DNA of 64,000 nt from Oleiagrimonas sp. C23AA (GTDB taxonomy: Bacteria > Pseudomonadota > Gammaproteobacteria > Xanthomonadales > Rhodanobacteraceae), in assembly GCF_011759385.1 (NCBI RefSeq), contig NZ_JAARLY010000013.1, forward strand, positions 1 through 64,000, given 5' to 3'. Shown piece after piece: positions 28,223-37,472 of the stretch (positions are counted from its first letter, which is position 1; every line of letters starts with the position of its first letter). Made by a program: the position numbers and the translations under genes. The notes under the pieces were generated by a model. It ran no database searches. It saw only the letters and a list, made by a program, of their open reading frames with translations, and was not told the DNA's origin.

Positions 28223-29371
28223 TCAGTGGCCGGCCAGCTCCCGGTACACAGCCAGCGTGGCGGCCTGCATGTCAATCATGCGATAGCTGGACAGCGGTGG
28301 AATCGGCGGCGCCACGCGCAGCAGCTCGGCGGCACGCTCAGCCAGCCGCTCGCGATCACCCAGCGGCACGCGGCCGGCCGGATACAGTTCGGCCAGCAGT
28401 TCACCGACGCCACCATGTGCGTAGCCGAGCACAGGACGACACAGCGACAGCGCCTCAACCACGGTGCGCCCGAAGGATTCAGGCTTGTTGGAAAGCTGCA
28501 GCACCAGCGCCGACAGCGCGAACACATCGCGAACGTCCGGGCGCGGCTCGCTAAGCACCACCTGCCGCTGAAGCCCTCGTTCGGCAATCAGTGCGCGCAG
28601 TTCCTCGACATAGGCTTCGCGACCCGGCTCGATCACGCCCAGCAGCAGCAGGCGCGTATCGATGCCCCGCCGTGCCAGGTCGGCCACCAGCTCAATGGCG
28701 TCATGATGCCCTTTGAGCCGCGTGCCGCGGCCGGGCAGCACCAGCAATGGCGCGCCAGCCAGGTTCGGATACTGATTGAAGAATGCCGCCACCCAGCCCT
28801 CGCCGGGGCGGTAGCCGTAGGGAAATTCATTCGTATCCACGCCGCGCGAGATCACCCGCAAGCGCGCCGGATCCACCGTCGGGTAATGCGTGAGCACATA
28901 GTCGCGCACGGTCTGCGAAACCACGATGATGCGATCGCCGCGGGTCATCACCGCGCTGTAACGACCTGGCGAATTGAGTCCGTGAACAGTGGTGACAAAA
29001 TGTGGCCGGGGCGACAACCGCCGCATCGCGGCCAGACCGATCCATGCAGGCAGGCGCGAGCGCGCATGCACGATGTCCGGCTGCAGCTCGCGCAGCAGGC
29101 GCCGCAGCGGGGCGATGGTGCCTAGCGTGCGCAGCGACTTGGCGCCAATCGCCAGACTGATGTGACGGCTGCCGGTCGCTTGCAACGCCTCGACCAGGCG
29201 GCCACCGGCCGACACTACCACCGAGCGATGGCCGTTCTCGACCAGCACACGCGCCATTTCCAGAGCGGTGCGCTCGGCGCCGCCCGAGTGCATGGCCGGG
29301 ATCAGCTGCACCACGGTCAGTGGGCGACCGGCGTCCTTTGGCGGTAGCGACGTGGACAGCGAAGATGGCAT
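28223..29371 (-). CDS. Glycosyltransferase family 4
   Basis: A 382-residue GT-B enzyme. The N-terminal acceptor domain has QLIPAMHSGGAERTALEMAR and DIVHARSRLPAWIGL; the C-terminal nucleotide-sugar domain has VLPGRGTRLKGHHDAIELV, VVLSEPRPDVRDVFALSALV and the E-x7-E motif KPESFGRTVVEALSLCRPVLGY. It is similar to enzymes that extend LPS core or O-chains. It is the first gene of the minus-strand run that continues with the ligase and the WaaE-like enzyme, so an LPS role is inferred from context. The sugar donor is unknown. Confidence 0.9.
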   Translation of the reverse strand: MPSSLSTSLPPKDAGRPLTVVQLIPAMHSGGAERTALEMARVLVENGHRSVVVSAGGRLVEALQATGSRHISLAIGAKSLRTLGTIAPLRRLLRELQPDIVHARSRLPAWIGLAAMRRLSPRPHFVTTVHGLNSPGRYSAVMTRGDRIIVVSQTVRDYVLTHYPTVDPARLRVISRGVDTNEFPYGYRPGEGWVAAFFNQYPNLAGAPLLVLPGRGTRLKGHHDAIELVADLARRGIDTRLLLLGVIEPGREAYVEELRALIAERGLQRQVVLSEPRPDVRDVFALSALVLQLSNKPESFGRTVVEALSLCRPVLGYAHGGVGELLAELYPAGRVPLGDRERLAERAAELLRVAPPIPPLSSYRMIDMQAATLAVYRELAGH

Positions 29372-29533
29372 GCGCGGGCAGATTCATCGGCGGCGCCTGC
29401 AACAGGCGGGAAGGCCGCGACCAGGCCGCGACGGCCAGCGTGTCAGGGTACGCCGGCTATCGATATTCTAAGCAGATTGCATGCCATCAGGAGGCGCGAA
29501 AGTGAATCGGCGCTGACGGCCCTCCGGGCGATA

Positions 29534-29743
29534 TCAGCCCTTGAGGATGTAATGCGCACCGCAGTAGGGGCAGGTGGACTCACCGCCTTCGTTCTCGATC
29601 GGAAGATACACGCGCGGATGCGAGTTCCACAGGTACATGCCGGGCATCGGGCACGACAACGGAAGGTCCGCACGCGTCACTTCGTAACGGTTTTCGGCAT
29701 TGGCGGGAATCAGCTTTTCCGCGGTCGGGTCGGGACGCGACAT
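29534..29743 (-). CDS. Zinc-finger (CHCC, NDUFS6-like) protein
   Basis: A 69-residue protein of the zf-CHCC family, which relates to the zinc subunit NDUFS6 of mitochondrial complex I. The ligands are visible: Cys in LPLSCPMPG, His in WNSHPRVYLPI and the pair CPYC in GESTCPYCGAHYIL near the C-terminus. GGAGTACCC precedes the ATG at 29743. Small proteins of this type are widespread in Proteobacteria with no settled function. It is followed by the divergent-facing LPS gene region and preceded by yceI. Confidence 0.88.
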   Translation of the reverse strand: MSRPDPTAEKLIPANAENRYEVTRADLPLSCPMPGMYLWNSHPRVYLPIENEGGESTCPYCGAHYILKG

Positions 29744-29866
29744 GGGTACTCCAGATCTGGCGATGCTTTGATAGAAGCGCATAGTACCAGCAGCACCGGT
29801 TTCAGGCGTATGCCCGAAACGGCCCGGGCGGCGGGCAGATTCCCCGATGCCGCCCGGCCTGACACC

Positions 29867-30454
29867 TTACTTGGCGCCCTTGGCATCGGCCTCGACGGTG
29901 ATGCGCACCTTGATCTGGTTGCTGACCATCGGTACGTAGGCACCCACGCCAAAGTCCTTGCGCTCGAGTGTGGCGGTGGCATCAAAGCCAATCGCCGGCA
30001 CCTTCATCATCGGATGCATGCCCATCTTGTTGAGCGTGACCTGCAGCGTGACCGGATGGGTCACACCGTGTGCGGTGAGGTTGCCGATCACCTTGAGCTT
30101 TTGGTCGCCCTCGGGAATCACCTTGGTGCTCTTGAAGGTGACATCGGGGTACTTGGCGGCGTTGAAGAAATCGGCGCCCTTCAGGTGCTCGTCCAGAGCC
30201 GGCACGTGCGTATCCAGGCTAGACATCGGCATGGTCACCTGTACGTGCGACTTGGCCGGATCGGCGGCGTCGTACACCAGCGTGCCCTTGACGGTGTTGA
30301 AGTTGGCGGTGGGATTGGAGAAGCCGAAGTGATTCCAGCTGAACATCACCTGGGTATGGCCCGGGTCCAGCGTGTAGGTCTTCGGCGCGGCGAAGGCGGC
30401 CACAGGCGCAAGCGCCAGGGCAGCGACGGCAAACAGGGAACGCACTCGCATCAT
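29867..30454 (-). CDS. YceI family periplasmic lipid-binding-type protein
   Basis: A 195-residue YceI/polyisoprenoid-binding family protein, a lipocalin-like barrel in the periplasm. The signal peptide covers residues 1-24 (MMRVRSLFAVAALALAP...FAA). Then come TYTLDPGHTQVMFSWNHFGF, AKYPDVTFKSTKV and GNLTAHGVTHPVTLQV, all typical. Two tandem ATGs (30454, 30451) follow AAGGAG. Family members bind isoprenoids or respond to osmotic and acid stress; the ligand here is unknown. Confidence 0.93.
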   Translation of the reverse strand: MMRVRSLFAVAALALAPVAAFAAPKTYTLDPGHTQVMFSWNHFGFSNPTANFNTVKGTLVYDAADPAKSHVQVTMPMSSLDTHVPALDEHLKGADFFNAAKYPDVTFKSTKVIPEGDQKLKVIGNLTAHGVTHPVTLQVTLNKMGMHPMMKVPAIGFDATATLERKDFGVGAYVPMVSNQIKVRITVEADAKGAK

Positions 30455-30647
30455 CAGACTCCTTGGGCGACAGAACGGTTTTAAGTGGATGCACGCCTGG
30501 CGCGCAGACAGGACGCATCGACATCGTCGGTCCGCTTGCGGCACCATGAAACGGTCACCGTGGCGTGTGCCACCAAGTGTAGTGATGCCAAGGCGCACCG
30601 CCAGCACGCAAGAAGGAACACACTGTGCAGCGATCGACAACAAGCCC

Positions 30648-31631
30648 GTGAACCGTTGCTGGACACTGACCAACGGCGCTGCCGGCAACGATCGACAGGC
30701 GCGCGCCCTGGCCCGCGCCATGGGCCTGCGCGCCAACCCGCACCTGGTCCAGCCCGGACCGCCCTGGTCGTGGCTGGCGCCGCATCTGGTGCAACGCGCG
30801 CCGCACGCACTCAACGCATTGCAGAAAAGCGCGTTCCAGGCGCCATGGCCGGCGCTGGCCATCGGCTGCGGCCGCGACGCGGCGCTGTATACGCGCTGGC
30901 TCAAGCGCGAAGGCCACTGCCGCGCCGTACAGATTCTCGATCCGCGCGCCGACCCGCACCACTGGGATGTGGTGGTCGCCCCCGAGCACGATCGCCTGCA
31001 GGGCGCCAACGTGATCACCACCCTGGGTGCGCTCAACCCGATCGATGACGAGTGGCTGCGCAATGGGCGCATGGATTTTGCCGCTATCGGCGAGCTGCCT
31101 GCGCCGCGCCTGACCGTGTTGCTGGGTGGCCCCCGACGCGGCGTGAAGATGGACGCCGCCTACGCCGAGCGGCTGGGCCAGGCACTGCGGGCGCGCTGGC
31201 GCGCCGATGGCGGCTCGGTGCTGCTGCTGGCCTCTCGGCGCACACCACCGGCGCTGTTCGACGCGGTCAAGTCGCACCTGGCCGACATTCCCGGCCTGCA
31301 CTGGCGCCACCAGGATGACGGCGCCAACCCGTTTGCCGGCGCCATGGGCTGGGCCCACCGGCTGGTGGTGACGCCCGATTCGGTGAACATGCTCTCCGAG
31401 GCCTGCGCCACCGGGCTGGCGGTACACTCCCTGGTCGAGAGCGAACTGCCGGAGAAACTGGCGCGCTTCCACGGGCGCCTGCGTGAACGCGGACTGCTGC
31501 ATGACATCGACGCCAGCACGCCGACGCAACAGCCGGCGCTGCGTGAAAGCGTGCGCGTGGCCGAACAGGTGCGCTGGCGGCTGAGTATTCCGGCGCCTCA
31601 GCCACCGCCGGGCTCGGGTACGAAAGCGTAA
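30648..31631 (+). CDS. Mitochondrial-fission ELM1 family protein (bacterial GT-B-like)
   Basis: A roughly 327-residue protein of the ELM1 family, named for a plant mitochondrial fission factor; bacterial members are common next to LPS genes and have a glycosyltransferase-like two-domain layout. Visible are CWTLTNGAAGNDRQARALA at the start, AIGCGRDAALYTRWLKR, VLLGGPRRGVKMDAAY, LLLASRRTPPALFDAV and VTPDSVNMLSEACATG. I use a GTG at 30648, where homology begins; ATGs at 30546 and 30585 are possible, none with a good ribosome binding site. The end overlaps convergent glnE by 34 bases. Function in bacteria is unproven. Confidence 0.85.
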   Translation: MNRCWTLTNGAAGNDRQARALARAMGLRANPHLVQPGPPWSWLAPHLVQRAPHALNALQKSAFQAPWPALAIGCGRDAALYTRWLKREGHCRAVQILDPRADPHHWDVVVAPEHDRLQGANVITTLGALNPIDDEWLRNGRMDFAAIGELPAPRLTVLLGGPRRGVKMDAAYAERLGQALRARWRADGGSVLLLASRRTPPALFDAVKSHLADIPGLHWRHQDDGANPFAGAMGWAHRLVVTPDSVNMLSEACATGLAVHSLVESELPEKLARFHGRLRERGLLHDIDASTPTQQPALRESVRVAEQVRWRLSIPAPQPPPGSGTKA

Positions 31632-34453
31632 CCCAGCGCCTCGCACACGCTCTGCACGGCAGCGCAGGCCCGCGCCACACTGGCGTCGCGCGCAATCACC
31701 CGCGGTCGCATGTCCAGCGTGCAGGCCAGCGCACACTCCAGTAATACGCGATGGGCCTGGCGCAGGTCATCGGCCTGCTCGCCGGACAGCAAGCCGTGCT
31801 TGGCGCAGACCCGGATCAGCCCCAACGTGGAGGTAGCCGCCAGCAGCGATGGCTGCTCGGAGGCATGGGCCAGTACCAGTCCCTGCAGCAGAAACTCGAT
31901 ATCCAGCAGCGCGCCATGGCCCTGCTTGAGATCGACCTGGGCCGGATCGGAGCGATCACGCTCGTGCCGCCAGCGCCGACGCATCGCGGCCACCTCGACA
32001 CGAATATGATCGGCCTCGCGCGGCTGACGCAACACGGTTTCGCGCACCGTGGCAAGGCGCGCCCCGAGCACCGGATCGCCGGCCACTGGGCGTGCGCGCA
32101 GCAAGGCCTGATGCTCCCAGGTCCAGGCCCGGCCACGCTGGTAGGCCTCGAACGCGTCCAGGCTGGTCACCAGTAATCCCTTGGAGCCATCCGGGCGCAG
32201 CCGGGTGTCGACCTCGTACAGGCGCCCGCCCCGGGTCAGCACCGACAGCCAGTGCATGACCCGCTGCGCCATGCGCTGGTAGTAGCGGATGCCATCGATG
32301 GCGCGGCGGCCGTCACTCATGGCCGTGGCGCGCGCGCCATCAAACACGAACACCAGATCCAGATCCGAGGCAAAACCCAGCTCCTCGCCGCCCAGACTGC
32401 CGTAGCCAAGCACGGCAAAGCCGCTGCCCTCACCGGGAAGATGTCCGTGCTGGGCGGCCAGCTCGCGCTCAGCCAGGGTGATCAGCGCGCCCAACACCGC
32501 CGAGGCCAGCGCAGCCAGGCGTCGCGCCGTGGCCTCGGCATCGGCGCGGCCATCGCGAAAGGCAAGCCCCAGACGAAAGGCCAGCGATGCCTTCAACTCG
32601 TTGATGCGCTCCAGCTCCTGCTCGGCGTCGCGCTCGTCCAGGCTGTCCAGCGCGTGGCTGATTTCCTTGGCCAGATCGGCACGACGCAACGGCAGCTGAT
32701 CAATGCGCGGGTCGAGCACATCATCCAGCAGCAGCGGCTGTTCGATCACCCGCTCGGCCAGGAAGGCATGACGGGCGAACAGTTCGGCCACGCGCCGGCG
32801 CGCCGCCGGTTGTTCCTCCAGCAGTGCCAGATACGCCGAGCGGCGTGCCACCGACTGCACCAGCTTGCACAACCGCGACAGGCCCAGCGCCGGCTCGCGG
32901 GTCTGGCGTGCCGCCGCCAGCAACTGCGGCATCAGCCGTTGCAGACGTTCCCGGCCGCGCGCGGACATGGCCCGTACCGAGGCCGCCTGCGGCACCTGCT
33001 GCAAGGCACTGAGCGCAGCCGAGCCGGGCACGAAACCGGCCGCTTCCATCGCCGCCTCGTCCAGCGATCCGGCCTCGGCGGCATGCCACAAGGCCACATC
33101 GTGCGCCATCGGCTCGGCGTGCCCGCCGGCGTGCGGCAGCAAGGTGGCGGCGAAGGCATCGGTCACCGTCTGGCGATGCTCGGCCAGTTCTCGCTCCAGC
33201 GCGGCCCAGTCGGCATAATCCAGCGCCCGTGCCACGCGCTCGCGCAAAGTGGCATCGTCCGGAATGGAGTGAGTCTGTGCATCGCGCAGCATCTGCACGC
33301 GGTTTTCCAGCCGGCGCAGGAACACATAGGCTTCGCGCAAGTGGGCGGTGCGTGCCTTGGGAATGTGCCCGCGCGCCTCGCACTCGGCCAACGCCGGCAG
33401 CAACCCGCGCACTCGCAACGCCGGCTCGCGGCCGCCACGAATCAGCTGCGCCAGCTGCACGATGAACTCGATCTCGCGGATGCCGCCCGGGCCGGTTTTC
33501 AGATTGTCCGCCAGGTCCTTGCGCGCCACCTCGGCGTCGATCAACGCCTTCATCTCGCGCAGACCGGCGAAGGCGGTGAAATCCAGATACTTGCGATAGA
33601 CAAACGGGCGCAGCATATCCAGCAACTCGTCACCGGCCTGCAGATCGCCGGCCACCGGACGGGCCTTGATCCAAGCGTAGCGCTCCCAGTCCCGACCCTC
33701 GCGCTGGTAATACTGCTCCATGGCACCGAATGGCAGCGCCAGACGCCCGGCCTGCCCGAACGGCCGCAAACGCAAGTCCATGCGTGCGGCAATGCCATCG
33801 GCACCAGGCTCGGCCATCAGGCGCACCAGTTGGCGACCCAGGCGCACGAAAAACTCGCTGTTGTCCAGCGCCCGCGTGCCATCGGTCTGCCCCGGTTCGC
33901 GATAGGCCAGCACCAAGTCGATATCGGAGGAAAAATTGAGCTCATTGCCGCCGAGCTTGCCAAAGCCCAGTACCACCAGCCGTTGCGCCTGGCCCTCGCC
34001 ATCACGCGGCACGCCATAGCGGCGCTGCAGTTGTGCCTCGGCCCAGGCCAGCGCCGCTTGCAGCAGCACCTCGTATAGCACCGAGGTTTCGGCCAGCGTG
34101 GTCGACAGCTGGTCCAGACCGTTCACATCGCGATACACCAGCCGCGCCGCCTCGCGATGGCGAAACTGGCGCAGCGCACGTAACGCGCCGGCCTCGTCGT
34201 CGGGCAAGGCCAGCGCATCACGTCGTAGATCGGCGCCTCCGGTCACCTCCAGCAGCGCAATCGCCGCCGCCGGCTGACGCCGCAGCGCATCAAAAACAAA
34301 GTCGCTGGCCAGCAACACGCGTCGCAATCTGGCAAGCCCCAGCCCCGACGGCCAGGGCACGTCGACCTGGTCGCAACAGGCATGCAGTGCGGTGGTGCGC
34401 TCGTCGATCAGCTCGCGCAGGTCCGGCGGCAGCAGGGAGCAGTCTTCATTCAT
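31598..34453 (-). CDS. glnE: Bifunctional glutamine synthetase adenylyltransferase/deadenylyltransferase
   Basis: Controls nitrogen assimilation by adding AMP to, or removing it from, glutamine synthetase in response to PII and glutamine. The 951 residues match GlnE. There are two nucleotidyltransferase halves: VVLGFGKLGGNELNFSSDID (about residues 170-190) and AVLGYGSLGGEELGFASDLD (about 685-705), each with the metal-binding DxD, and linker helices with LKTGPGGIREIEFIVQ. The start at 34453 is the first ATG with sensible homology; the frame continues 26 codons upstream. Confidence 0.96.
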   Translation of the reverse strand: MNEDCSLLPPDLRELIDERTTALHACCDQVDVPWPSGLGLARLRRVLLASDFVFDALRRQPAAAIALLEVTGGADLRRDALALPDDEAGALRALRQFRHREAARLVYRDVNGLDQLSTTLAETSVLYEVLLQAALAWAEAQLQRRYGVPRDGEGQAQRLVVLGFGKLGGNELNFSSDIDLVLAYREPGQTDGTRALDNSEFFVRLGRQLVRLMAEPGADGIAARMDLRLRPFGQAGRLALPFGAMEQYYQREGRDWERYAWIKARPVAGDLQAGDELLDMLRPFVYRKYLDFTAFAGLREMKALIDAEVARKDLADNLKTGPGGIREIEFIVQLAQLIRGGREPALRVRGLLPALAECEARGHIPKARTAHLREAYVFLRRLENRVQMLRDAQTHSIPDDATLRERVARALDYADWAALERELAEHRQTVTDAFAATLLPHAGGHAEPMAHDVALWHAAEAGSLDEAAMEAAGFVPGSAALSALQQVPQAASVRAMSARGRERLQRLMPQLLAAARQTREPALGLSRLCKLVQSVARRSAYLALLEEQPAARRRVAELFARHAFLAERVIEQPLLLDDVLDPRIDQLPLRRADLAKEISHALDSLDERDAEQELERINELKASLAFRLGLAFRDGRADAEATARRLAALASAVLGALITLAERELAAQHGHLPGEGSGFAVLGYGSLGGEELGFASDLDLVFVFDGARATAMSDGRRAIDGIRYYQRMAQRVMHWLSVLTRGGRLYEVDTRLRPDGSKGLLVTSLDAFEAYQRGRAWTWEHQALLRARPVAGDPVLGARLATVRETVLRQPREADHIRVEVAAMRRRWRHERDRSDPAQVDLKQGHGALLDIEFLLQGLVLAHASEQPSLLAATSTLGLIRVCAKHGLLSGEQADDLRQAHRVLLECALACTLDMRPRVIARDASVARACAAVQSVCEALGYAFVPEPGGG

Positions 34454-34633
34454 GGTCCCATTATGCCTACGGACCCGCCCAGCCCAAGGCCAACCGGCGA
34501 CAACGTCCTCGAAATGAATGCAGCATGACACTGCGCTGAAAGGTGCGTCGCGAAGGAAGCCCGGTTAATGTCGGAACGGTTACAGTCCGCTACCGGCTGT
34601 TGTGCCCACTCTCACTGAATCGCGCTGCTTGCC

Positions 34634-36553
34634 ATGAAGGAATCACCCCGTTTCCCCGGCTCCACCCCCGCCCGTGTGGGCGCAGTCGTGGTGCTGGCAT
34701 TACTTTTTGCGCTGGCGACGGCGCTGATTGATGGTCATCCGGGCGTGGCGCCGATGACCGCATTCCATGCACCGTTCATGGTCTTGGCCAATGCCCTGCC
34801 AGGCATCCTGCTGGCTTTGCTGCTGCTTGCGCTGACGCGTCGCGCGCTGCTGTCGTTCGTGCTGGCGTTATTGGTGGAAGGCCTGATCTATGGCGTCAAT
34901 GCGCTGAAGGTGGCCAACCTGGGCACGCCGCTGATGCCGGCGGACTTTCGCATGGTCGGCCAGCTGGAAGGCGGTGGCGGCGAGCTGCTGGCCGGCTACC
35001 TGCCGCACAGCCCGTGGCCGTACCTGGCGATACTGGCGGTGATCGCGATCATCATTGCGCTGGCCAAACTCGAACCGCCCCTTTTCGCGCGGCGCGCCAG
35101 AGCCGCACGCTGGTCGCTGGCCGGCGTCAGCGCCGTACTGTTGGTGACGCTGCTGGCCGCGATGCCGGCCTGGAAACTGGTCTACAACGGCCCGCGCATG
35201 GGCATGCAGCCGTGGTCGGCCTCGGCCACCACCAAGACCACCGGCCTGATCAGCTCGCTGATGCTGTTTCATCTGCAATACGGCAACGAGCACGACAAGC
35301 CCGACACCAAGGCCGCCATGGCACTGATGAGCCAATACGACCAGGCCATTCGCCAACGGCTGCAGGCGATGCCGACGGCCAGTGAGCAGGCCAAGCCGGA
35401 CATCATCGTGATCCTGAGCGAATCGTTTTTCGATCCGACCATTCTCAAGGGTTACCCGGACGGCACCGATCTGGCGCCCAATCTGCATCGTCTGGCCAGG
35501 ACCGGCACCTCCGGCTGGCTGCATGTACCCACCTTCGGCGGCGGCACCATCCGCACCGAGTTCGAGGTGCTGACCGGTCTGCCACTACGTTACTTCCGCG
35601 ACATTCGCTTTCCGTACCTGCAGATCCATGCCAAGGTGATCCCGGGTATGGTGCGCTTGCTCAAGGCCCAGGGTTACGAAACCCTGGCCGTGCACGGCAA
35701 TGACCCGCAGTTCTGGAACCGCGCCAGTGCCTTCAAGGCGCTGGGCTTTGACCGCTTCGTCTCGCGCAGCCAGTTTCCCGCCGACGATTCGATCACCGAC
35801 GGCAAGTACATGTCCGACAAGTCGTTCACCGACGAACTGCTGCGCCAGCTGCCGGACTCCGGGCCGCCGAAATTCGTGCTCGGCATCAGCATCGAGGCAC
35901 ATGGCCCGTATGACATTCCCCCGGCCAACCTGACCGAGCGTGACCAGATGCCGGTGCCGGCCGGCGTCACCGGCAACGACAAGACGCAGCTGCAAAATTA
36001 TATCTACCACACGCGCCACGCCGATCAGCAGCTGGGCCGCCTGATCGATACGCTCAAGGGACGCAAGCGCCGCGCCATCGTCCTGTTCTTCGGCGATCAC
36101 CTGCCGGCACTGGTGCCGGCCTTCCAGAAGGCCGGCTTCAAGAACGGCCAGGGCTTTCTGACCCAGACCGTGCCGTATCTGCTGTACGACACCGGCAACC
36201 CGACGCCGGTTGACCGCAATGCGGCGGCCTGGGAGCTTCCGGGCATGGTGCTGGCGCACACCGACATCCATGACCCGTGGTTTGCGCTGACCCAGGTGGT
36301 GGCGCCGCAACTGGCCGCGCTGACCCGCGCACCGGATGCGCCTCAGGCCAGCGAGGATGAGCAGCAAAAGTCGCTGGACAAGGGTATGGCCGCGGCGGCC
36401 ATGCTGCGCCTCAAGGGCAAGCTCGACGCGGTCTGGACCAAGGTCGATGTCGATGCCGGCCCGGCCACCAATGAGGCGGCACAAACAGCTCAGCAACCAA
36501 CTAACAACGACAAATCATCCCGCGCCATGCCCTCCCAACATGCGCGGCTCTAG
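34634..36553 (+). CDS. LtaS/OpgB-type membrane phosphoglycerol transferase (sulfatase fold)
   Basis: A 639-residue inner-membrane protein: about five N-terminal transmembrane segments (residues 12-185), then a periplasmic sulfatase-fold domain. Visible are IIVILSESFFDP (metal-binding Glu), the nucleophile Thr305 in FGGGTIRTEFEVLTGLP, GISIEAHGPYD and VLFFGDHLPALVP. The family includes lipoteichoic acid synthase and OpgB, which transfers phosphoglycerol to periplasmic glucans; in a Gram-negative the OpgB-like role is more likely. A C-terminal tail rich in Gln, Ala and Asn follows the domain. The gene stands alone. Confidence 0.88.
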   Translation: MKESPRFPGSTPARVGAVVVLALLFALATALIDGHPGVAPMTAFHAPFMVLANALPGILLALLLLALTRRALLSFVLALLVEGLIYGVNALKVANLGTPLMPADFRMVGQLEGGGGELLAGYLPHSPWPYLAILAVIAIIIALAKLEPPLFARRARAARWSLAGVSAVLLVTLLAAMPAWKLVYNGPRMGMQPWSASATTKTTGLISSLMLFHLQYGNEHDKPDTKAAMALMSQYDQAIRQRLQAMPTASEQAKPDIIVILSESFFDPTILKGYPDGTDLAPNLHRLARTGTSGWLHVPTFGGGTIRTEFEVLTGLPLRYFRDIRFPYLQIHAKVIPGMVRLLKAQGYETLAVHGNDPQFWNRASAFKALGFDRFVSRSQFPADDSITDGKYMSDKSFTDELLRQLPDSGPPKFVLGISIEAHGPYDIPPANLTERDQMPVPAGVTGNDKTQLQNYIYHTRHADQQLGRLIDTLKGRKRRAIVLFFGDHLPALVPAFQKAGFKNGQGFLTQTVPYLLYDTGNPTPVDRNAAAWELPGMVLAHTDIHDPWFALTQVVAPQLAALTRAPDAPQASEDEQQKSLDKGMAAAAMLRLKGKLDAVWTKVDVDAGPATNEAAQTAQQPTNNDKSSRAMPSQHARL

Positions 36554-37402
36554 GAAGAGCTCCAATAGATGGTTTTAGCCAAATTCCAGCGGAGGCATGG
36601 AGTGGATACCGCCACTGGGTGCGCGCAGCGGTCGAGGCCCTGGTGACCCCAATCTGCGAACGACTCTCGCCGCCGTTGTGATGTGATATTGCTGTCCACA
36701 TGGGCCATGCCACGGCGTGATGAAAAGCGCTGGCCTTTCTTGGATCTGGAGCATCTCCAGCCATGTGCGCAGATCGCGCAGGCTAAGCGGCCGGAGGGTA
36801 GGTGAAGGCCGAGCTGCATCGGCCTGCACCTGTCGTTTCCGATCGCCACCGCGCAACTTTTTTGTGCGACCTTTTCATCCTGTCCGAATCGCAGCCGTGT
36901 CGGCCACACGCCGAATTACAGAGCTTCATGCCCACCGGGACGCGCTTTAACGGCTGCGCTGCTACCGACGCGTGGCCAGGCCGGCGATGGTGCTGTTCCT
37001 GGCCTACCTGGCGTACTGCGGGTTGCAGACCACCTTCGTGCGATCGGCGTGTTACATCGCAAGCCGATGTACAGCCGTACGCCGCTCAAACTGCAACGGC
37101 AATAAGCGAGGACGAAACAGAAAGCGGCAGTATTGGCGGCCAAACGACACGCGGCCTTATTCCCACTTTCGTCCAGATCGCTCCATTTCCGAGCTGTTCT
37201 CTTCCCCACACCGTTCGATGGGCGACGGCCCACGTTCAGAGAGTGAGACATGGAGTCGTTGTTGCCGTCCCTCGGCAAAAACGGCCCCCGTCCCCATGCC
37301 GGGAGGTGTCCGTCAAGCGTCCGAATGCTGTCCGCGGACAACACAGGCGCTGAATGAGAGAAGTAATGCTTTGAAATAAAGTGAAAAAACAGGATTACTC
37401 CT
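36554..37402. other. Gene-poor stretch, probably decayed sequence
   Basis: About 850 bases without a convincing gene. Codon use differs from the surroundings and A/T content is higher. Short pieces look protein-like, for example a minus-strand frame near 36620-36800 reading RPLSLRDLRTWLEMLQIQER and a plus-strand stretch near 37024-37103 reading VADHLRAIGVLHRKPMYSRT before a stop. None has a start, ribosome binding site or known motif. The simplest reading is remnants of former genes or a degraded insertion, with the regulatory region of the downstream operon at the right end. Confidence 0.45.
37329..37340. promoter_or_regulatory. Perfect 12-bp palindrome, candidate enhancer site
   Basis: TGTCCGCGGACA is its own reverse complement. 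A related half-site TGTCCG occurs at 37307-37312 and GTCCG at about 37319-37323. They lie 90-125 bases upstream of the predicted sigma-54 start point, the normal distance for an enhancer-binding activator. Confidence 0.5.
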
Positions 37403-37418
37403 TTGGCACGATATTCGC
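37403..37418 (+). promoter_or_regulatory. Sigma-54 (RpoN) promoter
   Basis: TTGGCACGATATTCGC fits the -24/-12 consensus TTGGCACGNNNNTTGC with one mismatch (TCGC for TTGC) and exact GG-to-GC spacing. Transcription would start near 37430, leaving a leader of about 43 bases with AGGAG before the ATG at 37473. Confidence 0.7.
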
Positions 37419-37472
37419 CTTGAATACTCCAGGCGCCGGAATCCGTGCACCGTCCCCTCACAGGAGTTTTCA

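Noticed and set aside
32252..34078. A 608-codon open frame on the plus strand
   Set aside because: Antisense of glnE, whose two nucleotidyltransferase motifs prove the opposite strand is coding.
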